The notes beneath the pieces are model-generated. The model was not told where the DNA came from. It saw nothing but the letters and a program-made list of their open reading frames with translations, and did not search any database. From positions 1 to 11,299 of the forward strand of contig CAIQEX010000730.1 of NCBI GenBank assembly GCA_903870955.1: DNA of 11,299 nucleotides. Direction: 5' to 3'. Every line of letters starts with the position of its first letter. The stretch's first letter is position 1. The DNA comes from an uncultured beta proteobacterium. GTDB lineage: Bacteria > Pseudomonadota > Gammaproteobacteria > Burkholderiales > Burkholderiaceae_C. This document shows positions 7,301 to 11,299 of the stretch, piece after piece. A program made the translations under genes and the position numbers.

Positions 7301-7331
7301 AACCCGGCTTGGGGCGGCCCGGCGCCGGGTT
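7301..7331. terminator. Possible hairpin terminator in convergent junction
   Basis: AACCCGGC at 7301-7308 pairs perfectly with GCCGGGTT at 7324-7331, a strong 8-bp GC-rich stem with a 15-nt internal stretch that itself contains a CCCGGCGCCGGG palindrome. It lies between the ends of two convergent genes, where termination is expected in both directions. Neither side has a T-run, so it is not a canonical intrinsic terminator; assignment rests on position and stem strength. Confidence 0.35.
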
Positions 7332-7365
7332 GCTTGGCTCGCCGTAAGTGCAGCTTATGTCGTGC

Positions 7366-9651
7366 TCACCACAAACTGAAGCGGCGGCCCAACTGCAGGA
7401 ATAGATTGCGGTTGCCGCCACTGCCTGAGGCCGCACCAAAGAAGATGTCGCCGATCTTGCTGTCCACACCAATGAAGGCGGTGCCGCTGTATTTCTGTGA
7501 ATAATCCTGCGCGCTGGACCAGGCATCACCGACTTCGGCGACAAAGCCGACGTACGTGGGTTGGTGCAGAAAGCCACCGGATGAAAGACGGTACATGTAG
7601 GTGGCCTGTGCGTGCACCAGACGGTCGCCAATCAGTTGCCCCATCTGGTAGGCGCCCATGGACTGAAATCCACCCAGGTACAGCGGGGCCAACGAAGTCA
7701 GGCCGGTGCAGTTCACACAGTCCAGTAGATGGTCGGCGCCCAGATCAAGCCCGAGGTTGATGACGTGCACCCCCCAACTCCTGGCCCATACCGCATTGCC
7801 ACGGAAACTGGTGTATTGGCCCGTGCCCGTGCTGCCTTGGGCGCCTTCTACATTCAGGTAGTAACCGCGCGTAGGGAAAGAGGGCGAGTCCAGCAGATCG
7901 GCGGTGAACTGCGCATTCATCCCGGTAAATTCCCATTGGCTGTCCTGCAGCGAGTAGGACAGGACGTCGCCTGCGTCCGTTCGGTAGCCGATGATGCGTG
8001 CGGTGTCGATGGTTGCGCGCGTCTGGTTGGTCACCAATCCGATATTGACCGTGGCCTTGTTGCTCAGGTCATAAGACAGATTGAGTCCGAATTCCTGGCG
8101 GCGCAGCGTTGCCGAGGCCATTTTTTGCGCCACCGTCACATCGGGTCGGTAAATGGGCAACTCATTGCTGTTCAGGGCCGCGTGGGCATTCAGGGTCCAA
8201 CCTTCGGACAGCGGTTCATACACCCGCAAGGCCAGTTCACTTTGCGAGCCGACACGCAGATCGGCCTGGACTTCCAGCCCTTGTGGCGTCAGCCAGGGCC
8301 GGCGATAGCCCACACCAAAAGAAAATTGGTTGGTGCCACTGCTTTCGCTGAAAAAGCCCAGGCTGGTTTTGAGAAAGTTGGGGCCATAGGTCTTTTCATT
8401 GACATCCACCACGAGCTCGTATGCGTCGCCGTCTATGGGTTCAAGCTGGTAGTTCAGGCGTTCAAAATTGCCGCTGGTATACAGATCATCGAGCTTTTCC
8501 CTGACCTCGGATGCGCGATAAGGATTGCCCACCAGCGATTGCAAACTCCGTTCGATGAAGGCAGTCGCCACGTCGCGTGTTCCTGTGGTTCGAACCTTGG
8601 CGATGGTGATCGCGCGTTCGGTGAAGTTCGGTGCCGTTGCGGTCACCTCGTCCGGCTTGCGTGCGGCGCGCTGGGCCAATAACCGGAAGCGATTGTCCTG
8701 TGCCGCGACAGCCTCTTCCCCGGCCTGGATGATGGCACCGGGCTGATCGAAGCTGCCGAAACCGAAGTCCTGCAACTGCGGTCGCACCAGAATATCCTGC
8801 GGACGAAGCAACGCAATATTGCGGCGTTCGTTTTGCCGCATCAGGATCTCCAGCATGCGGTTGGCTACGGTCAAGGCGTTGCCTACGTCGGTGACTTCAC
8901 CGATCTTGTCGGTGTCTCCCAGGTAGGACGCCACGATGACGTCGGCCCCTTCGTTGAGAGCGACTTCCACCGGCAGATTGGCCACCAGGCCGCCATCCAC
9001 ATAGGTTTCGCCTTCGATTTCAACCGGAGCAAAAACGCCCGGGGCGGCCATGCTGGCCCGCACCACGAGCCCCAGACTGCCGTGGTCAAACGCCACCAGT
9101 TCGCCATCGCGGTAGCGTGTGGCAACAGCGCGAAAGGGAATCTTGAGTTGGTCGAAATTGCTGCCCGGTGGCACATTGGCAGTCAGCTCCTGCATCAGCG
9201 TCAGAAAACGCTGGCCATCGCTGACGCCGCGCGCAAACGTGAGTTGGCCGTTCTTGATGCCCAGTTCCAGATCTACCGGATAGCGTTGCTGGTATTCCCG
9301 CGTGCGGTGCGGAAGCTCGGTGCGGTTCAATTGGTCCAGCGCGACGCGGCCCGGATCCAATTCGCCAATCACCGCTTCAATGCGCTGTGTGCTCATGCCG
9401 CTGGCATACAGACTGCCAATGACCGCACCCATGCTGGTGCCTATGATTTTGGAAATTTGAATGTGGTCCCGCTCCAGTCGCCGCAACAATGCCAGGTGGG
9501 CAAAGCCTTTGGCACCTCCACCGGCCAACACCACAGTCACGCGCGGTGTGTCTTTGAGCTCCGCAATTTGTGCGACAGCGCAGGTTGGCGCGCCGCCGAG
9601 TAGCAGCGCGCCAAGGATCAGGGAGAGCAGGGATTGGCTTAGGCGATTCAC
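7366..9651 (-). CDS. Patatin-like phospholipase with POTRA and outer-membrane beta-barrel (PlpD/type Vd-like)
   Basis: A 761-residue predicted outer-membrane lipase. Residues 1-27 form a Sec signal peptide (basic start, hydrophobic core, AVA cleavage site before Gln28); PTC before Ala25 is not a lipobox. A patatin domain (about 37-230) has the oxyanion motif GGGAKG (44-49), nucleophile Ser73 in GTSMG (71-75) and the dyad Asp219 in DGG (219-221), so hydrolysis of lipid esters is plausible. A POTRA-like segment spans about 345-422. The remainder resembles an Omp85-type barrel with alternating strands, a GGFQSMGAY loop motif (660-668) and a C-terminal aromatic beta-signal ending in Trp761. This order matches Pseudomonas PlpD, type Vd autotransport. 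Start is GTG at 9651, 13 nt after the gcvP stop, adjoining a hairpin. CVNC (645-648) is unusual. Whether the lipase is released is unknown. Confidence 0.9.
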   Translation of the reverse strand: MNRLSQSLLSLILGALLLGGAPTCAVAQIAELKDTPRVTVVLAGGGAKGFAHLALLRRLERDHIQISKIIGTSMGAVIGSLYASGMSTQRIEAVIGELDPGRVALDQLNRTELPHRTREYQQRYPVDLELGIKNGQLTFARGVSDGQRFLTLMQELTANVPPGSNFDQLKIPFRAVATRYRDGELVAFDHGSLGLVVRASMAAPGVFAPVEIEGETYVDGGLVANLPVEVALNEGADVIVASYLGDTDKIGEVTDVGNALTVANRMLEILMRQNERRNIALLRPQDILVRPQLQDFGFGSFDQPGAIIQAGEEAVAAQDNRFRLLAQRAARKPDEVTATAPNFTERAITIAKVRTTGTRDVATAFIERSLQSLVGNPYRASEVREKLDDLYTSGNFERLNYQLEPIDGDAYELVVDVNEKTYGPNFLKTSLGFFSESSGTNQFSFGVGYRRPWLTPQGLEVQADLRVGSQSELALRVYEPLSEGWTLNAHAALNSNELPIYRPDVTVAQKMASATLRRQEFGLNLSYDLSNKATVNIGLVTNQTRATIDTARIIGYRTDAGDVLSYSLQDSQWEFTGMNAQFTADLLDSPSFPTRGYYLNVEGAQGSTGTGQYTSFRGNAVWARSWGVHVINLGLDLGADHLLDCVNCTGLTSLAPLYLGGFQSMGAYQMGQLIGDRLVHAQATYMYRLSSGGFLHQPTYVGFVAEVGDAWSSAQDYSQKYSGTAFIGVDSKIGDIFFGAASGSGGNRNLFLQLGRRFSLW

Positions 9652-9672
9652 ACGCCTGACTCTATCAGGCGT
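9652..9672 (-). promoter_or_regulatory. Stem-loop spanning gcvP stop and patatin-gene start
   Basis: ACGCCTGA 9652-9659 and TCAGGCGT 9665-9672 are perfect 8-bp arms around a 5-nt loop. In the minus-strand mRNA the first arm carries the gcvP TGA (with a second in-frame stop TAG in the loop), the loop reads TAGAG, and the base of the second arm touches the GTG start of the patatin gene. No U-run follows, so termination is unlikely. A ribosome finishing gcvP would melt the stem, suggesting translational coupling; this role is inferred. Confidence 0.6.
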
Positions 9673-11299
9673 CGGCGTCGGCGAAATCGGTCACCGGAAC
9701 ACAAGAGCAGAACAAATTGCGGTCGCCGTAGACATTGTCCACCCGGCCCACCGTGGGCCAATACTTCACCGCCTTGAGCGAGGCCAGAGGGAAGGCCCCC
9801 AGCTCGCGTGCATAGGGTCGGTTCCACGTTGCGTCCACCACGCAGGCAGCGGTGTGCGGTGCATGTTTGAGCGGGTTGTTGTCCTGTGGCCAGGCACCAC
9901 TTTCGACCTGCGCAATCTCCGCGCGGATGGCCAGCATGGCGTGGATGAAGCGGTCCAACTCGGCCAGGGTTTCGCTCTCCGTGGGCTCCACCATCAGCGT
10001 GTTGGGCACGGGGAAGGAGAGCGTGGGCGCGTGAAAGCCATAGTCCATCAATCGTTTGGCCACGTCTTCGGCCATCACGCCACAGCTTTCCTTGAAGTGG
10101 CGCAAGTCCAGAATGCACTCGTGGGCCACGTGGCCGCGTTGGCCCTCTTTGGCGACGCTGGCATACAGCGTGGGATAGGCATCGGACAGACGCGCGCTGA
10201 TGTAATTGGCGGCCAGGATGGCGGCTTCGGTGGCGTGCTTCAGGCCGTCAGCGCCCATCATGCGGATGTACATCCAACTGATGGGAAGCACCGCCGCGTT
10301 GCCCAAGGGTGCTGCCGAGACTGCGCCAACTCCCTTGCTGGTCAAGCCGGTGACACCATGTCCCGGCAGGAAGGGCACCAGGTCTTCTACAACACAAACC
10401 GGGCCGACTCCGGGGCCGCCACCGCCATGGGGAATGCAGAAGGTCTTGTGCAGATTCAGGTGGCTGACATCACCGCCAAATTCGCCCGGTGCTGCGGTGC
10501 CGACCAGCGCATTCATGTTGGCGCCGTCCACATAGACGCGGCCGCCGTGCTGGTGCACCAGAGCGCAGAGTTCTTTCACTTGCGTCTCAAACACGCCATG
10601 GGTGCTGGGGTAGGTGATCATCACCGCCGCCAAGTTCGCGCTGTGTTGCTCGCACTTGGCTTGCAGGTCTGCCATGTCCACATTGCCATGGGCATCGCAG
10701 GCGGTCACCACCACGCTCATGCCAGCCATGGTCGCGCTGGCGGGGTTGGTGCCGTGGGCGCTGCTGGGGATCAGGCAAATATTGCGTTTGCTGTCACCGC
10801 GCGACGCATGCCAGGCGCGAATGACGAGCAAGCCCGCATATTCGCCTTGGCTGCCCGCGTTGGGTTGCAGGCTGATGCCGGCATAGCCGGTTGCGGCACA
10901 CAGCCAGGCGCGCAGTTGGGCATCGAGTTCGGCATAGCCTTCGCGCTGCTCGGGCGGGCAGAAGGGGTGGATGTTGGCGAACTCCGGCCAGGTGATGGGG
11001 ATCATCTCGCTGGTGGCGTTGAGCTTCATGGTGCAACTGCCCAGCGGAATCATGCTGCGGTCCAGTGCCAGGTCCTTGTCCGAGAGCATGCGGATGTAGC
11101 GCAGCATGCCGGTCTCGGAGTGGTAGCTGTTGAACACCGGGTGCGTGAGGTAAGCGCTACTGCGGCTCAACCCAGCGGGGATCAGCGGGGCCGCGTCGGC
11201 AGCCAGTGCTTCGAGGTTGGGCAGGTCTTGGCCGTCTTGCGCGAACAGCGACCAGAGCAGCGCGATGTCATCGCGCGTGGTGGTTTCGTCCAGCGAGAC
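9665..11299 (-). CDS. gcvP: Glycine dehydrogenase (decarboxylating), C-terminal part
   Basis: P-protein of the glycine cleavage system: PLP-dependent decarboxylation of glycine with transfer of aminomethyl to lipoyl H-protein, in the cytoplasm. The frame is open to the window edge at 11299, giving 544 C-terminal residues of an enzyme normally near 950-965; the TTG at 11170 is an internal leucine. The first visible residues (VSLDETTT) are family-typical. The PLP-binding lysine sits in HLNLHKTF, codon 10445-10447, followed by the glycine-rich PHGGGGPG loop; [11 protein letters not shown] and VDGANMNA are also conserved. It ends with a tandem TGA TAG. The rest of gcvP, and presumably gcvH and gcvT, lie beyond the right edge. 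The patatin gene follows 13 nt downstream and probably shares its transcript. Confidence 0.97.
   Translation of the reverse strand, partial: VSLDETTTRDDIALLWSLFAQDGQDLPNLEALAADAAPLIPAGLSRSSAYLTHPVFNSYHSETGMLRYIRMLSDKDLALDRSMIPLGSCTMKLNATSEMIPITWPEFANIHPFCPPEQREGYAELDAQLRAWLCAATGYAGISLQPNAGSQGEYAGLLVIRAWHASRGDSKRNICLIPSSAHGTNPASATMAGMSVVVTACDAHGNVDMADLQAKCEQHSANLAAVMITYPSTHGVFETQVKELCALVHQHGGRVYVDGANMNALVGTAAPGEFGGDVSHLNLHKTFCIPHGGGGPGVGPVCVVEDLVPFLPGHGVTGLTSKGVGAVSAAPLGNAAVLPISWMYIRMMGADGLKHATEAAILAANYISARLSDAYPTLYASVAKEGQRGHVAHECILDLRHFKESCGVMAEDVAKRLMDYGFHAPTLSFPVPNTLMVEPTESETLAELDRFIHAMLAIRAEIAQVESGAWPQDNNPLKHAPHTAACVVDATWNRPYARELGAFPLASLKAVKYWPTVGRVDNVYGDRNLFCSCVPVTDFADADA

Noticed and set aside
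9574..9585. Lipoprotein signal (Cys24) in the patatin protein
   Set aside because: Pro-Thr at -2/-1 does not fit a lipobox; AVA before Gln28 is a better Sec signal peptidase I site, in line with a barrel protein.
7729..9603. Plus-strand open frames (7729-8682 and 8833-9603) opposite the patatin gene
   Set aside because: Both are antisense to a gene with signal peptide, GxSxG, DGG and barrel features; their translations look like reverse-complement shadows.
1..11299. CRISPR arrays, tRNA/rRNA genes, insertion sequences, prophage or defence genes
   Set aside because: No regularly spaced repeats, no tRNA or rRNA sequence, no transposase or integrase frames were seen. All long coding stretches are explained by transport, metabolic, regulatory or envelope genes.

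Overview
The window looks like a chromosomal segment of a betaproteobacterium, most likely order Burkholderiales and family Comamonadaceae (Rhodoferax/Polaromonas/Acidovorax-like). I base this on the GC-rich codon use, the polyol-transport gene set, the glycine-cleavage neighbourhood and the style of the structured intergenic repeats. No database search was possible, so the taxonomy is an inference.

Positions 1-7249 (+ strand) hold one tightly packed polyol (sorbitol/mannitol-type) uptake and oxidation operon. In order it contains: a periplasmic polyol-binding protein whose 5' end lies outside the window; two inner-membrane permeases; a MalK/UgpC-type ATPase; a long-chain mannitol 2-dehydrogenase; a short-chain sorbitol-type dehydrogenase; and an AraC-family regulator as the last gene. 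The binding protein captures the polyol, the FGK complex imports it, and the two dehydrogenases oxidise different polyols to ketoses such as fructose. The regulator presumably controls the operon. No sugar kinase is visible, and the operon promoter must lie upstream of position 1. Gene-to-gene gaps from the first permease onward are 2-68 nt. The one long gap, 1088-1258 between binding protein and permease, is filled by a large nested inverted repeat, a plausible way to raise binding-protein mRNA over permease mRNA.

Positions 7250-7365 form a convergent junction full of short stem-loops, with no clear T-tracted terminator.

Positions 7366-11299 (- strand) hold, in transcription order, the C-terminal 544 residues of glycine dehydrogenase (GcvP) and, 13 nt downstream, a 761-residue patatin-like outer-membrane protein. 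The latter has a signal peptide, a patatin lipase domain, a POTRA-like segment and a C-terminal beta-barrel, the architecture of PlpD/type Vd secretion. A perfect 8-bp stem-loop spans the gcvP stop and abuts the GTG start of the patatin gene, suggesting translational coupling or control.

Most of the window is conventional. The observations most worth a second look are the large intergenic hairpin, the gcvP/patatin junction hairpin, and the domain structure of the patatin protein.
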